64,000 nucleotides of DNA from Bolinopsis microptera (GCF_026151205.1 NC_087084.1:6317538-6381537); one strand, 5' to 3'. Shown: positions 26,311-38,509, counted from the first letter of the stretch. Numbers and translations are program-made. The notes: generated by a model from the letters alone, not told the origin.

Positions 26311-29300
26311 TGATGCAGAACTGCTCGTATATTTTTGCGGGTTTCGTGTTATTTTGCGGTGTATCGCATGGTAAAACCCGCGGCTGTATATTTTCGGGGA
26401 CAGATCTTTTTTCGGGTACGGACTGATATTTTAACCTTGGCATGGGCTGGTTGACTCGCCTGGTGCGGAGATGTACGGCTTTCAAAGTCTTCTCCTTTAA
26501 ACGTACGGGATGGTGAAATTTTACCGCTTTCTGTCCCAAAGAAGCGGTAAAATGGGTCACCTTGTCTTTCACTTGAAGGGTAAACCTTCACCTAGTGGTA
26601 AAAGTTTACTTCTTCTCACAACAGTTCAAAAACTTGATTGACACCCAGTTTATGGGGGAGCCTTTGGGGGCCGGCAAAGTTATTACATGCTTTTCAGTTT
26701 TTGAGTTATATTTGTTATTTATTTTATTTAATCCGGTTTAATCGTATACAGTATTGTGTCAGAATTCCCGCCAGAGTTCCTGATTTTATGTATAATAATT
26801 AATTAATTATAATTAGTTAATTAATTATGACAAGGGACAGTATCCCCCCCTGTGAGTGAGTGTGTGAGCGTTAACGTGTGTGATCTTTTGTTTGAGATTT
26901 TTTCTTTTTCACGTTGTCACGTTTCCTCGAATTCCCAACAATGCCGCTACAGTCGATACAATCCTCGTGATCCTGTCTGTGTAAAAAGGGAGGAAACGTG
27001 GCCCGTGAGTGTGAAAGGTATTGATTAATTAATTAATTAATTAATAAGTGAGAGCGAAAGGTATTTTCTGGTTCCGTGGTAATGATTTTGCCTTCGTTTC
27101 ATGGACGTTCCGCGACCGATTGTAATGTGGCTACTGGCAGCGAGGCGATGCACGTGACCCATGACACGTGACGCTGATATTGTATCTGATTGGTTACTTA
27201 GTTACAAAGCGGTTACTTAGTTACAAAGCGGTTACTTAGTTACAAAGCGGTTACGTGCCAGGATCACAACATCGCCTCCCAACCAGTAGCCACATACTCT
27301 ACCCTACCGATATGTGAAAGCTCCTGTTTGATTAAGTTTGTTGTTATTTCATTATTTTCTGAGAGTTCTTAGAGCCCCTGTATCAGACAGACTTGGGAGA
27401 AGACTTGTACATTTTGCTGCAGATGATGATATATGCAGATGATATACAGATTTATGCAGATAGATTTATGCAGAAATTACTGTTTTTAGACCTGTCTCAT
27501 TGTGTTTCGGGGTTAGATTATGAAGTTAGTGATTTTAGTTATAGCCTTATTTGGATCCGATCTCTCTCGCAAAAGTGTTAATCTTGGATTTTCGAAACGG
27601 TTCCGTACTTGCATGAATTATTTTGGGAACTTTTAATTTTCTTGAAGGTACATTTTGGCCCCTTTTCTCAAAACAATTTCAACATGAAAACCATAGTTTT
27701 TTTGTGGGCTAAAATGTAGCTTAGAACAGTAATAGGTATCCTTCTAACACTTGATTTTCAGCAAAAATACATAGCAAATAGATTCTAATTACTTCTTTCT
27801 ATCCTAGCAAACCATTTTCATCCTTTCGAAAAATTTTTATCTAACAGACATTGGTTGATTAAATTAAATAATTTTATTTAATTTCTAGATATTGCATTGT
27901 TTCCCTGTTATATTTTACCCTGTTATAATTTATGATTGCTAAGACTATTTATATACTGTAAATTTATAATATGACTGCCCTCCACGTTGCTCAAATGAAC
28001 TCTTTTACTTCTTCACTAACAACATAAAACAAGTATAAAATTATAAAATGTAAACTAAACATTTATAGAAAAATATTAATAAAAACAAAATTTCACAAAA
28101 TTTATGACTTAATACTTAATAGGGCACATAAACCGATGTCCCAAAATTTCCGGATTCATCAGCTCATATAATTGGAACTCCAATCAGTGTATCTTGTTAA
28201 CTTTTAAACGAAAACTGCACCCAAATCTTTACTGAAAATTATAATAATAATAATGATATTGACATTAAAAGTAAAGATACAATAAATATTGTAATAGACA
28301 ATATTAGATTTGGTTGGAGAGGCGATTCATACACAGTTTAGGCTCTTGAATTCTTCGAATAAAATATCATCTTTGGAGAACCTCCTGAATGGAATTAAGT
28401 TAGACTCATACTTAGGTGGAACAAAACAGCCTTAAACACAAAAATCCCAAAATTTACGTGAAAATTAATATGAATGGAAATCTTTTATTGTCATCAAAAA
28501 TTGCTAACATATTGATAACGTAATATGTGAACGACCCCTTAATCCTTATTATAGTTGAAATTGATTTATACAGGAAATATTGAAACCCATGCCAATTTTA
28601 TATCACATTGAAATACTGTTGCAGGTTGGGGCAGGAAAAGTGAATTTCGTCACATTTTGGTAATTAAAATTAAACTCAGCATTGTTAAACTTGAGTTCTG
28701 ATTTGCTGAACAATATAACCTACCAATAATTCCTGGAAGAATATTGAATTCTAATTGAGGTACAAGGTATGGTTCTTCAAAATAAGGTCAAGAAATGTAA
28801 ATTTCGCCACATACGTCATTGTAAAAGTTAGATGCATTGTTTCCAAATTTAACCTATTTACGATTTTGTGACAATGTTAACATCAACTGCCCTTAATTTG
28901 AATCAACTGTATCCGTGTATCATCCTTATATAGAGTTTTCCCGCCGTCCAAACCAAAATCAGATATAAATGATTTCGGCAAGTCGCCCAAAATTTCAAAT
29001 TCCATATAATGTGACAGAATTTACATCATTTCCCAATAACCAAGTGCCTGTTTTTGCTAACTTTTCAAAACAAAATATTTTAGGCCTACGATTGGTCGAA
29101 GAACAATCAAATAATGAGTTGAAAGGGTTTTGAGGACACCTCACAGTAGAAAAGAGGTATCGTATTCTGAGTGTCAAAGTTTACGAAATATTGCCTTAAA
29201 ACCGTTCGATCCCTGCCCTTTAACCAATGTTTTATCATAATTGTTAGATTGACCTAATGATTAGGTCATAATCTACTATATTTTAGAATATATAATGCTA

Positions 29301-29866
29301 ATTGGGCAGCTATATGGTTAACAAATAACACAGTCACAAAAATGTGACATTTTTTCATGATAGTGCCTAACAACAATACATTTTATTTCTGAGCAGTGCA
29401 TATATGGGAGTATGGGTCACGTGGCTAATGTTCACAACTTCTGAACACGTTAAATTAATAGATGCTAAAATTATGCCACTTATATCGTCGGAACTCGAAA
29501 ACGCTATTTTTTTGGTTATATCCTCAAACTTCAATGAACTGACTTAGTGTAAGACTTATCACTATCAGCATCAAATTTAAATTTGCTCCTGTGTCCATTA
29601 AAATGTTGTCCATTAAAACGTTGTCTGACCAAAATATGTGCTCTCTCCTAAGTTACTAACTGCACAAATACTACACTGAGCAACATAATAACATATATAT
29701 CACATTATTGTCTCTACAGTTCAAACTCATGTCCAAAATAACTTCTTTTCTTCGAATTCATAGTCTTATCAGTTAATTGCTTTTGCGTCGGTTTAAACAG
29801 CTCTCACTGTGTAGCAGATAATATACTCGTGTATATTAAACTGGCCCTGCGTGTACATTGTACATC
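26311..29866. other. Noncoding stretch downstream of the secreted-protein gene
   Basis: It holds TTAATTAA-rich simple sequence at about 26797-26827 and 27024-27042, a CACGTGAC pair at about 27150-27170, and a triple repeat at 27188-27254. 27.6-29.8 kb is very AT-rich and shows no gene. Confidence 0.4.
27188..27254. repeat. Triple direct repeat, 20 bp unit, next to CACGTGAC pair
   Basis: GGTTACTTAGTTACAAAGC is repeated three times just downstream of two CACGTGAC boxes. It could be part of a promoter; no linked gene was found. Confidence 0.8.
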
Positions 29867-30742
29867 ATGGTTAACAAATACTTGGAGAATCTTGACAATG
29901 AAATAGCGATGAATTACTCTACACTCAAATTCAGATCAATGTATGCTGAACAGATTTTGGGTGCTCAGATTATGCTATAACTCAACGATATGCGTCAAGC
30001 GGCAGGTGTTCAGAAATCCAATGTGTTACGTAAAGAAACGCTCAACAAGCCTCAGATCACCAAGGCTATACTGTGTGATTGGATGGAAACTTTTATCGAC
30101 ATTCTCGACAGTTATTGTTCACCGCTGTTGTTTTCAGCCACCAAACTACAAGATGAAATCGACCAACTGAAGGACGAAAAGATTGCAGATCAGAACACTG
30201 TGATTAAACTGCAAGGACAATTGCTTGAGAAGAAAAGTGAAGATTTGACCTCTGTTCAGACGACAGTGAAAAGCGAACTCAAAGCCTGGTCGTCAGTTGT
30301 GAAGAATTCATGCAGCAAGGCGCTAGCGCCTAAGAAAATGAAAGCTGCTCTGAAAAGTGCCTCCGAGGAAGAGGATCGTAGTCAAAATCTGGTCATCTAC
30401 GGTCTACCAGAATAGAGTGAAGAAATTCTGGAAAAGAGAGTGCTTGAGGTACTAGAAAACATAGATGAGAAACCTCGAATCGTTTCTTGCTGTAGGATGG
30501 GGAGAACTGTATCAGATGGAGGACCAGCCGTTAAACCTATCAAGTTCACTCTCAGCGGCTCAGATCATGTGCGGCGAGTGTTGAGCAAAGCTGAAGCGAG
30601 AAAACTAAGAGAAGTGGAGGGGTATGACTCAGTGTACATCAGCCCCGACCGATCAGCCGAGCAGAGAGCTGCCTTCAGGAAGTTAGTTCTTGAAGTTAAG
30701 CAGAAACGGGAATTGGAGCCTCAGCGAGTTCATGTTATATAA
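29867..30742 (+). pseudogene. ORF1-like relic of a non-LTR retrotransposon (two in-frame stops)
   Basis: One frame starts with ATG at 29867 and ends with TAA at 30740-30742, broken by a TAA near 29978 and a TAG at 30413-30415. The C-terminal half reads NLVIYGLPE, then PVKPIKFTL-like, VRRVLSKAEARKLREVEGY, VYISPDRSAEQRAAFRKLV. This matches the RRM-like/C-terminal pattern of L1/CR1-type ORF1 (Transposase_22-like) proteins common in cnidarian and other invertebrate genomes. The N-terminal half is predicted helical/coiled coil ('QDEIDQLKDEKIADQNTVIKLQGQLL' region). No endonuclease or reverse transcriptase follows, so it is an isolated relic or a domesticated single-exon gene that has since decayed. 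Confidence 0.55.
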
Positions 30743-31490
30743 GGAACAATAAGATCGTAAGCTCCGAGAAGGACTGATGGGATATGATTTTTTATCATTA
30801 TCAACATATTATTTGATTGATTTTAATTTACCAGGGACTAGGCTTGTGCGGTGTGGTTTCGACTACATTTTTACTGCGTTCTGGTTTCCCTTTGAAATTT
30901 ACATACATCTGTCCCTTAGGGATCGCAATCAGTTATATTTTGATTTTATTTTGCGCCACATATTATATTGTATGTAAATTTTGAAAAGATTTTCATAAAA
31001 ATTGACTATTACTTTCTTCATAGACAATATTGTCAATATTAATCATATTAATGCTTAATACAAAAAATACACACAAAAAAACTAGTTTACAGTGGAAAAC
31101 TATTTTACAGTTATATATTTGTTGGAAATAAATTTGGTCGTCAAATTTTTATTGCGAATATAATCTTGATCTCAAAACATGTACGAAATCTAAAAATTGA
31201 GTAAGATCGAACTCGAATCGTAGTGAGACATGAACGACTTGACCGTATATAGTATACTTATAGTAGTCTTGGTCATTGGTCCTCCGTTCGGTGACTGGAC
31301 CATGTCACCATTGTAACAATACAAGGGCCGCGTTCGGACATATGCATTTGCGAATTAAGAGCTTGACTTGAACGATCGATACGAATGCGCGCAATGAAAT
31401 AATGTACGTACGTGCGCGCTGTCAACGTGAATACGAAACGTTTTAGTTTTATAACATAGTTATTGTTTGGCGTTTGCGTTCAGAAGATGA
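30743..31490. other. Noncoding stretch
   Basis: AT-rich with a short GC/CpG-richer patch near 31250-31430. No gene, repeat or RNA is recognised. Confidence 0.4.
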
Positions 31491-33165
31491 ATCCGAGTTC
31501 GTGGAAACATTTGTGACAAGATTAAAAACATATTTTTGGCTGTATATGTCCGTAAACTGAGTTGGATTTGCCCTGGTATGATACAGTGTCATGAGTACTA
31601 ACATTTTAAGCCTCCTGTGAAATATTTCCCTGATTCATGGAATGAATGAAATGAACATAAAATGAACATTGTCTCAGAATCGCCTGAAATGAGCTGAAAC
31701 CGATTGGGATCGATTGGTAATGATACCAGAAGTGTCCCTGAGAAGTTTGGTGGGTCTAGCATGTAACGAAAGGGCTCTAGGGACTAGGGCAATGTTTCCA
31801 AATTGGTTCCAAAGTAGTTGAGATCGTGGAAACATTTGTGACCGATTTGGAAACATGCTCTTGTAGCTGTAATTCTGCCTGGACTGACTTGAAATCGATC
31901 TGGCATGGTAGAGGGACATGTGTACTATCATTTCTAACCACTCGGAAGTGCAAAATATTGCCCAGGTTCATGGAGTGAACGAAATGAACAAAAATGAACA
32001 TCATCCTAGAATCGCCTTAAATGAGCTGAAACCGATTGGGATCGATTGGTAATGATACCAGAAGTGTCCCTGAGAAGTTTGGTGGGTCTAGCATGTTACG
32101 AAAGGGCTCTATGGCAATGTTTCCATTTTGGTTCCAGAGTAGTTGAGATCGTGGAAACATTTGTGACCGATTTGGAAACATGCCCTTGTAGCCGTAATTC
32201 TGCCTGAACTGACTTGGAATCGATCTGGCATGGTAGAGGGACATGTGTACTATCATTTCTAACCACTCAGAAGTGCAAAATATTGCCCAGGTTCATGGAG
32301 TGAACGAAATGAACAAAAAATGAACATCATCCTAGAATCGCCTGAAATGAGCTGAAACCGATTGGGATCGATTGGTAATGATACCAGAAGTGTCCCTGAG
32401 AAGTTTGGTGGGTCTAGCATGTTACGAAAGGGCTCTAGGGCAATGTTTCCATTTTGGTTCCAGAGTAGTTGAGATCGTGGAAACATTTGTGACCGATTTG
32501 GAAACATGCCCTTGTAGCCGTAATTCTGCCTGAACTGACTTGGAATCGATCTGGCATGGTAGAGGGACATGTGTACTATCATTTCTAACCACTCAGAAGT
32601 GCAAAATATTGCCCAGGTTCATGGAGTGAACGAAATGAACAAAAAATGAACATCATCCTAGAATCGCCTTAAATGAGCTGAAACCGATTGGGATCGATTG
32701 GTAATGATACCAGAAGTGTCCCTGAGAAGTTTGGTGGGTCTAGCATGTTACGAAAGGGCTCTAGGGCAATGTTTCCATTTTGGTTCCAGAGTAGTTGAGA
32801 TCGTGGAAACATTTGTGACCGATTTGGAAACATGCCCTTGTAGCCGTAATTCTGCCTGAACTGACTTGGAATCGATCTGGCATGGTAGAGGTACATGTGT
32901 ACTATCATTTCTAACCACTCAGAAGTGCAAAATATTGCCCTGGTTTATGGAATGATCAATGAACGAAATGAACAAAAAATGAACATCATCTTAGAATCGC
33001 CTGAAATGAGCTGAAACCGATTGGGATCGATTGGTAATGATACCAGAAGTGTCCCTGAGAAGTTTGGTGGGTCTAGCATGTTAAGAAAGGGCTCTGGGGC
33101 AATGTTTTCATTTTCGTTTCAGAGTAGTTGAGATCGTGGAAAGATTTGTGACCGAATTGGAAACA
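31491..33165 (-). repeat. Tandem array, about five units of 326-333 bp (left arm of a foldback-like structure)
   Basis: The landmark GTGGAAACATTT recurs at 31500, 31826, 32151, 32477, 32803 and, with one change, 33136. The first unit is clearly diverged; the middle units are nearly identical. Each unit also contains CGATTGGGATCGATTGGTAA and GAACGAAATGAAC. Unit-length open frames on the minus strand are conserved only because the units are recent copies; they show no domain. Confidence 0.95.
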
Positions 33166-33780
33166 TGCCAACATTCAAGTACGTTTTAAAGCAATTTACA
33201 CGAGAGTATGATAATTATTATCAGTTTAATCTTGTTCAGCGTCATCGAAAATGTAGGGTTACAAGGTTTTCCTTTCGATTTTCATCCATAAAAAATCCTT
33301 CTATTTTCGATTCTCTGAGCCAGCTGTCTGCTGGGTTTCAGAAGGCGGTACCAGATGCTGCTATAATTGAGCGTTCAGCTCCTCTAATTGGGTCCAATTA
33401 CACACGAAACACTGTATTACTCCATATAACGCCTGATCAAGTAACTTGAGCTCTGGTGACGTCACAAAATATCCTAGTCGGCATACGACACGTAACGAAT
33501 GTGATCACGTGCTCGAGGATTAACGAATCAAAGTCACGTGATAGGACCGACTGTCACGTGACCTCAGTTATCCCTTATATGGCACAAGGAGCTGCAATTG
33601 ATCAGCTTTTAATTGGGCTGCAATCATTGACAGGCCTACAATTACCCAATTTTAAATGAACGATATCTCATTCTAGAGAATGATGAGAGCATAAACAGAA
33701 TGCTTCCCGAAATCAGCACAATGAAGGGAACAAAATACTGTCGGAATTTCAATTATTCATCTTCCACCCGTAGTCTCTAA
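33166..33780. other. Spacer at the centre of the inverted array
   Basis: Unique sequence between oppositely oriented arrays. It contains three CACGTG boxes (about 33506, 33536, 33556), the last inside GTCACGTGAC. A 94-codon open frame at 33165-33449 has no recognisable domain. Confidence 0.5.
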
Positions 33781-35130
33781 TGTTTCCAAATCGGACACAA
33801 ATGTTTCCACGAGCTCAACTACTCTGACACCAAAATGGAAACATTGCCCTAGAGCCCTTACCGGACATGCTAGACCCACCAAACTTCTCAGGGACACTTC
33901 TGGTATCAATACAAATCGATCCCAATCGGTTTCAGCTCATTTTAGGCGATTCTATGACAATGTTCATTTTTTGTTCATTTCGTTCATTCCATGAACCAGG
34001 GCAATATTTCGCACTTCTGAGTGGTTAGAAATGTTAGTACACATGCCCCTCTACCATACCAGATCAATTCCAAGTCAGTCCAGGCAGAATTACAGCTACA
34101 AGGGCATGTTTCCAAATCGGTCACAAATGTTTCCACGATCTCAACTACTCTGAAACCAAAATGGAAACATTGCCCCAGAACCCTTTCTTAACATGCTAGA
34201 CCCACCAAACTTCTCAGGGACACTTCTGGTATCATTACCAATCGATCCCAATCGGTTTCAGCTCATTTCAGGCGATTCTAGGATGATGTTCATTTTCGTT
34301 CATTTCGTTCATTCCATGAACCAGGGCAATATTTCGCACTTCTGAGTGGTTAGAAATGATAGTGCACATGTCCCAGGTCCCTCTACCATGCCAGATCGAT
34401 TCCAAGTCAGTCCAGGCAAAATTACGGCTACAAGGGCATGTTTCCAAATCGGTCACAAATGTTTCCACGATCTCAACTACTCTGAAACCAAAATGGAAAC
34501 ATTGCCCCAGAACCCTTTCTTAACATGCTAGACCCACCAAACTTCTCAGGGACACTTCTGGTATCATTACCAATCGATCCCAATCGGTTTCAGCTCATTT
34601 CAGGCGATTCTAGGATGATGTTCATTTTTTGTTCATTTCGTTCATTCCATGAACCAGGGTAATATTTCGCACTTCTGAGTGGTTAGAAATGATAGTACAC
34701 ATGTCCCTCTACCATGCCAGATCGATTCCAAGTCAGTCCATGCAAAATTACGGCTACAAGGGTATGTTTCCAAATCGGTCACAAATGTTTCCACGATCTC
34801 AACTACTCTGAAACCAAAATGGAAACATTGCCCCAGAACCCTTTCTTAACATGCTAGACCCACCAAACTTCTCAGGGACACTTCTGGTATCATTACCAAT
34901 CGATCCCAATCGGTTTCAGCTCATTTCAGGCGATTCTAGGATGATGTTCATTTTTTGTTCATTTCGTTCATTCCATGAACCAGGGCAATATTTCGCACTT
35001 CTGAGTGGTTAGAAATGATAGTACACATGTCCCTCTACCATGCCAGATCGATTCCAAGTCAGTCCATGCAAAATTACGGCTACAAGGGCATGTTTCCAAA
35101 TCGGTCACAAATGTTTCCACGATCTCAAAG
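33781..35130 (+). repeat. Inverted tandem array, about four units (right arm)
   Basis: The same unit as the left array in reverse orientation. GTTTCCAC landmarks lie at 33803, 34129, 34461, 34787 and 35113 (326-332 bp apart). The array is interrupted at about 35130 by a DNA transposon and resumes at 37413. Confidence 0.95.
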
Positions 35131-35513
35131 GGTCACAACGACAGAGATTTCATTTCCATTAATTACCAATTGTTACCGCCACATACGGAGATCACCGTGT
35201 TACTATAAAATGAGTGAAATTCCGAATATTCTAGCTCACTCACACTCCAAGTTAGGGGCTGATCTAATTACGGCCTAGGGGTTAGCTTGTGACGTAGATA
35301 TTTCCATAGCAGTAAGAATGATGCGTGTGAATTGGTACAGTAAGTATAAGATAATGGGGAAAGATACTATTGTTTTATTTATATTTATATAGACAGTTCA
35401 TGACATGCGGGAATTTTTCTTAGTAAGTAGTACTTCTTTTGATGGTGCAGTTTGACAATGAAACGTTTTAGGAATTGGAGCTCTAATATATGATGATACG
35501 TCTAGTTTAATGA

Positions 35514-36518
35514 TTAGATGCTGTTATTCTTGATATTTTCAAATGTTTCAAATGTTTCTTCAAGGATTCTCTTCTTAAATGAGACATTGTCGAAAATGCT
35601 CCTTTCTTTAAGAAAGTGCTGCTGATTTGCCCGTGACCACTGGCGGACAGAATACATTTTCAGCTTGTTATTAGGGTCGAGGTAACAATTGTTCTGAATT
35701 GCTGTCAGCATTGTGAGGATTATTGTGGTCGTCATGCCGAATCCTGTTGATTTCGGAAGGTACATATAAAGTTTCATGCTGTGAAAGCTTTCCAACTTTC
35801 CAGTATGCACAAACTTACAGCATTTTTTGCAGTCATTACTGAACCCGGTAGCAGTTATCACTTTGAATACCGCTTTGAAATCATCATCCCCAATACTGAA
35901 CCACTGAGTTGCCCTGTCTTCTCTTACCAATAGTTGAGGGTGGAAGCATTGCTTCACCGTTTTTGGTTTAGAAGGATAGGGTCGTGAACCAACACGCATT
36001 AGGCTGAGCTGCTTGTGAATCACTGTTCTTCTTCCCCAATTATGTATGTTTAGAAGATGGAACAACGAGGAATGATACATTTCTAAGAGGAGATCGGCAT
36101 TACCTTTACAATTCTGACAACACCACCAAAAGTGTCGAATTATTGAGCGGGTCCACAATCCAACTTTAGGGTGTTTCTTTGCACATGCTGTCAGCTTTTT
36201 GAGGAGGTTCTTTCCCATGTGCCATACATCATATGCGTGAAATATTGCGGGGAACACGTTCTTCATCATAGCTCCAATACCCTTATGTCTGTCTGTCACA
36301 AAATCACCAATATCCAACTTGATCTCGTTGACTAGAATATCGAGCAGCAGCTGACAAGCCTGCTTTTCAAGTTCACCTGTAAATTGACCTCTTTGGATGA
36401 CACAAAAATCTACAATTTCGTTTGTTGTACAATGCATGATTGAATAGGTGCAGTACTTGGCTGTAAATCCTGGGGAGTCATACTGTGCATCACCACAAAG
36501 TGCCAACTTATTGCCCAA
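35514..36518 (-). CDS. DDE transposase (Kolobok/MULE-like)
   Basis: 334 codons from ATG at 36518 to a stop at 35514. The protein starts at the first catalytic block, GDAQYDSPGFTAKYCTYS, a pattern that recurs in cnidarian and fish transposases as 'GDGRCDSPGHSAKYGTY'. Next come VTDRHKGIGAMM (second Asp), FHAYDVWHMGKNLLKKL (the D-x-x-H signature between D and E in several DDE superfamilies), and TGKLESFHSMK (candidate Glu). It would cut and paste the element through the TIRs. The usual N-terminal part (often THAP or other zinc domain) is absent, so this copy may be truncated or spliced to an exon I cannot see. The start overlaps a divergent ORF by 34 nt. Confidence 0.7.
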   Translation of the reverse strand: MGNKLALCGDAQYDSPGFTAKYCTYSIMHCTTNEIVDFCVIQRGQFTGELEKQACQLLLDILVNEIKLDIGDFVTDRHKGIGAMMKNVFPAIFHAYDVWHMGKNLLKKLTACAKKHPKVGLWTRSIIRHFWWCCQNCKGNADLLLEMYHSSLFHLLNIHNWGRRTVIHKQLSLMRVGSRPYPSKPKTVKQCFHPQLLVREDRATQWFSIGDDDFKAVFKVITATGFSNDCKKCCKFVHTGKLESFHSMKLYMYLPKSTGFGMTTTIILTMLTAIQNNCYLDPNNKLKMYSVRQWSRANQQHFLKERSIFDNVSFKKRILEETFETFENIKNNSI

Positions 36519-36838
36519 AGCCTATTGAAAAAGTTTCATGTGTTACAGATTGCGAACTTTTCTCAGCTGGAATCAGTAACCGAAAGATGCTACAAATGTG
36601 CTCTTTCGGTATGATGCAGAAAAGTATTCCCGTCGACAAAGAAGAGAACATAAAACCGGAAGGACTCCGTTATGCAGCCTACAGAAACTTTTTGAACATG
36701 TGCGAACTACGATTCATCAGGAAAAATCGGAGATATGTCCTTCCAGCATGTGCTATTATGAAGATTAGATCTCTATACCCGTCAGACGACGGAAAATACA
36801 AAGCATTTGTAGCGTCGGAATGTTTTATGAGGATTTAA
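36485..36838 (+). CDS. P2X7 cytosolic ('ballast') domain-like protein inside the transposon
   Basis: 117 codons, opposite in strand to the transposase and within the same TIR-bounded element. The order VSCVTDCELFSAGISNRKML, then EGLRYAAYRNFLNMCE, NRRYVLPACAIMKIRSLYPS and a final GKYKAF follows the C-terminal part of the P2X7 ballast-like domain: 'CVT..E.F..vcLN..VL', 'YR.vAYRQF..W', 'NR..iPsCvv..IR..FPs..G.Y.GF'. That domain binds zinc and guanine nucleotide in P2X7 and is widespread as a stand-alone module in aquatic animals. The N-terminal cysteine cluster is not seen here. Role in the transposon is unknown; it may be captured host sequence. Confidence 0.55.
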   Translation: MHHHKVPTYCPKPIEKVSCVTDCELFSAGISNRKMLQMCSFGMMQKSIPVDKEENIKPEGLRYAAYRNFLNMCELRFIRKNRRYVLPACAIMKIRSLYPSDDGKYKAFVASECFMRI

Positions 36839-37412
36839 GTTGATGGATTTTGTTATTTAGATTTATTTCCATATGTCAATTTAAATATTATTTCCTATGT
36901 CAATATAAACGCAGAAACTAAGGCCTTTTAAGAGTTAACAATCCGATGAGATCTGCAAAAAATATCGAATTTCGACATGTCATGAACTGTCTATATAAAC
37001 ATAAATAAATGATAAATATAAAACAATAGTATCTTTCCCCATTATCTTATATTTACTGTTACACTAATTGTTAATTAATTGCCTTATATATTCAATATAA
37101 ACTATTATAATTCTTACTCAAGAAGTAAGTACATTCGGGTGTATCAGTTGTACACATCGGACACATCGTGTAACAAAAACAAAACGTGAACAAGGACTGT
37201 CCAAATAACAAATACCAATTCACACGCATCATTCTTACTTTCTTACTGCTATGGAAATATCTACGTCACAAGCTAACCACTAGGCCGTAATTAGATCAGC
37301 CCCTAACTTGGAGTGTGAGTGAGCTAGAATGTTCGGAATTTCACTAAATGATACCATTTAACGAACCAAACAACTGGTTAAAAGCTCATGGCATTCTAGG
37401 TGTATCGTTGTG

Positions 37413-37765
37413 ACTCTGAAACCAAAATGGAAACATTGCCCCAGAACCCTTTCTTAACATGCTAGACCCACCAAACTTCTCAGGGACACTTCTGGTATCA
37501 TTACCAATCGATCCCAATCGGTTTCAGCTCATTTCAGGCGATTCTAGGATGATGTTCATTTTTTGTTCATTTCGTTCATTCCATGAACCAGGGCAATATT
37601 TCGCACTTCTGAGTGGTTAGAAATGATAGTACACATGTCCCTCTACCATGCCAGATCGATTTCAAGTCAGTCCAGGCAAAATTACGGCTACAAGGGCATG
37701 TTTCCAAATCGGTCACAATTCTGTCACAATTCTGTCACATGTTTCCAAAATGTTTCCAAAATCTC
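37413..37765 (+). repeat. Last satellite unit, right of the transposon
   Basis: One unit in the same orientation as 33781-35130, ending in a degenerate triplication of GTCACAATTCT/ATGTTTCCAAA (about 37716-37765). Confidence 0.9.
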
Positions 37766-38509
37766 GGATTCATGAACTCTTTGCGTTCAAGATAGTTTCG
37801 ATGTCCAATTCTGAATTTGTATATCTACAATGGGGAGGGGAGTCACGTGGTGTTTTACATATCCTTATTTAGGCCTCACGTGGTGTCCCACATCTTATAT
37901 GGGCATTATGTGGTTGATGATTCTCTGGTAATCTGTTTAAAATACAAAAATGCGTGCCTGACCCAATTTTTCATGTGGTAAAATTAATTTTTGGTTTGAT
38001 TAAACACAGGTTAAAAAATAAAAGTAGAACAGTACAAAAATCATTGCAATTAATTTACAGCAAAGGGGCAAAACTCCTTGAAACTTAAAATAGGCTATAC
38101 AAAATTATAAAACAGAAATGTCTCACAAAAATCAGCACGAACAGTACGTGGTGCTATTTATATCTTAAATAAAACATAACAATACTTTTTAAACAATATC
38201 ATTCGCCCAAAACATTTTAGCTGCTAAAGTAATTAACTAAACCTTTGAGAAAGTTGTCAAATGTTTAAATCCAAAATTTTGCACCAAGATAAAATTACAA
38301 ATTAGTTCAAGTCGGTGCAATATAGCCATGTATGTATAAATAAAAATGCCCGCAGTCCATTTATCCTCGCCAAAAAATTAGAAGCTCCACAGTTTTTGAT
38401 CTGCGGTTGATTTTCGTTGATCTCACTTGATCAATTAACGCGAACGTTCGTGACTTTGCAAGTAAGAGATATTTACCCCCTGTAGCACACATTTTGCTAT
38501 TGCACACAT
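37766..38509. other. Noncoding stretch between foldback array and Polinton
   Basis: It contains two GTCACGTGG/CTCACGTGG boxes (about 37841 and 37876). The left end of the Polinton should fall in or near this stretch, but I could not find a matching inverted copy near 60-63 kb. Confidence 0.4.

Larger units (their letters stand above)
35131..37412. mobile_element. TIR DNA transposon carrying DDE transposase and P2X7-domain-like ORF
   Basis: Terminal inverted repeats begin with GTCACAACGA at both ends and extend, with strong similarity, over 35131 to about 35425 and about 36985-37412; the right arm has an extra ~180 bp. Shared inner motifs include CTCACTCACACTCCAAGTTA and GATAATGGGGAAAGATAC. 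The insertion lies inside a satellite unit: left flank ends GATCTCAA, right flank starts TCTGAAACC. No target duplication is obvious and a few bases of the unit are missing. The transposase suggests the Kolobok/MULE-like group. Confidence 0.8.

Noticed and set aside
27393-27581. MIYADDIQIYADR, resembling a reverse transcriptase YADD box
   Set aside because: It comes from a short ATGCAGATGATAT-type simple repeat; no other RT motif is found on either side.
29195-29225. GTTCGATCC, a possible tRNA B box
   Set aside because: No A box, acceptor stem or cloverleaf could be built around it.
31674-35278. Series of 60-107 codon frames with almost the same protein (MIVHMSLYHARS...)
   Set aside because: They follow the satellite periodicity, break in diverged units and contain no domain, so they are repeat sequence read as protein.
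35120-37420. TTAA or 9-bp target duplication around the DNA transposon
   Set aside because: Flanks read GATCTCAA and TCTGAAACC with bases of the satellite unit missing; no duplication can be shown.
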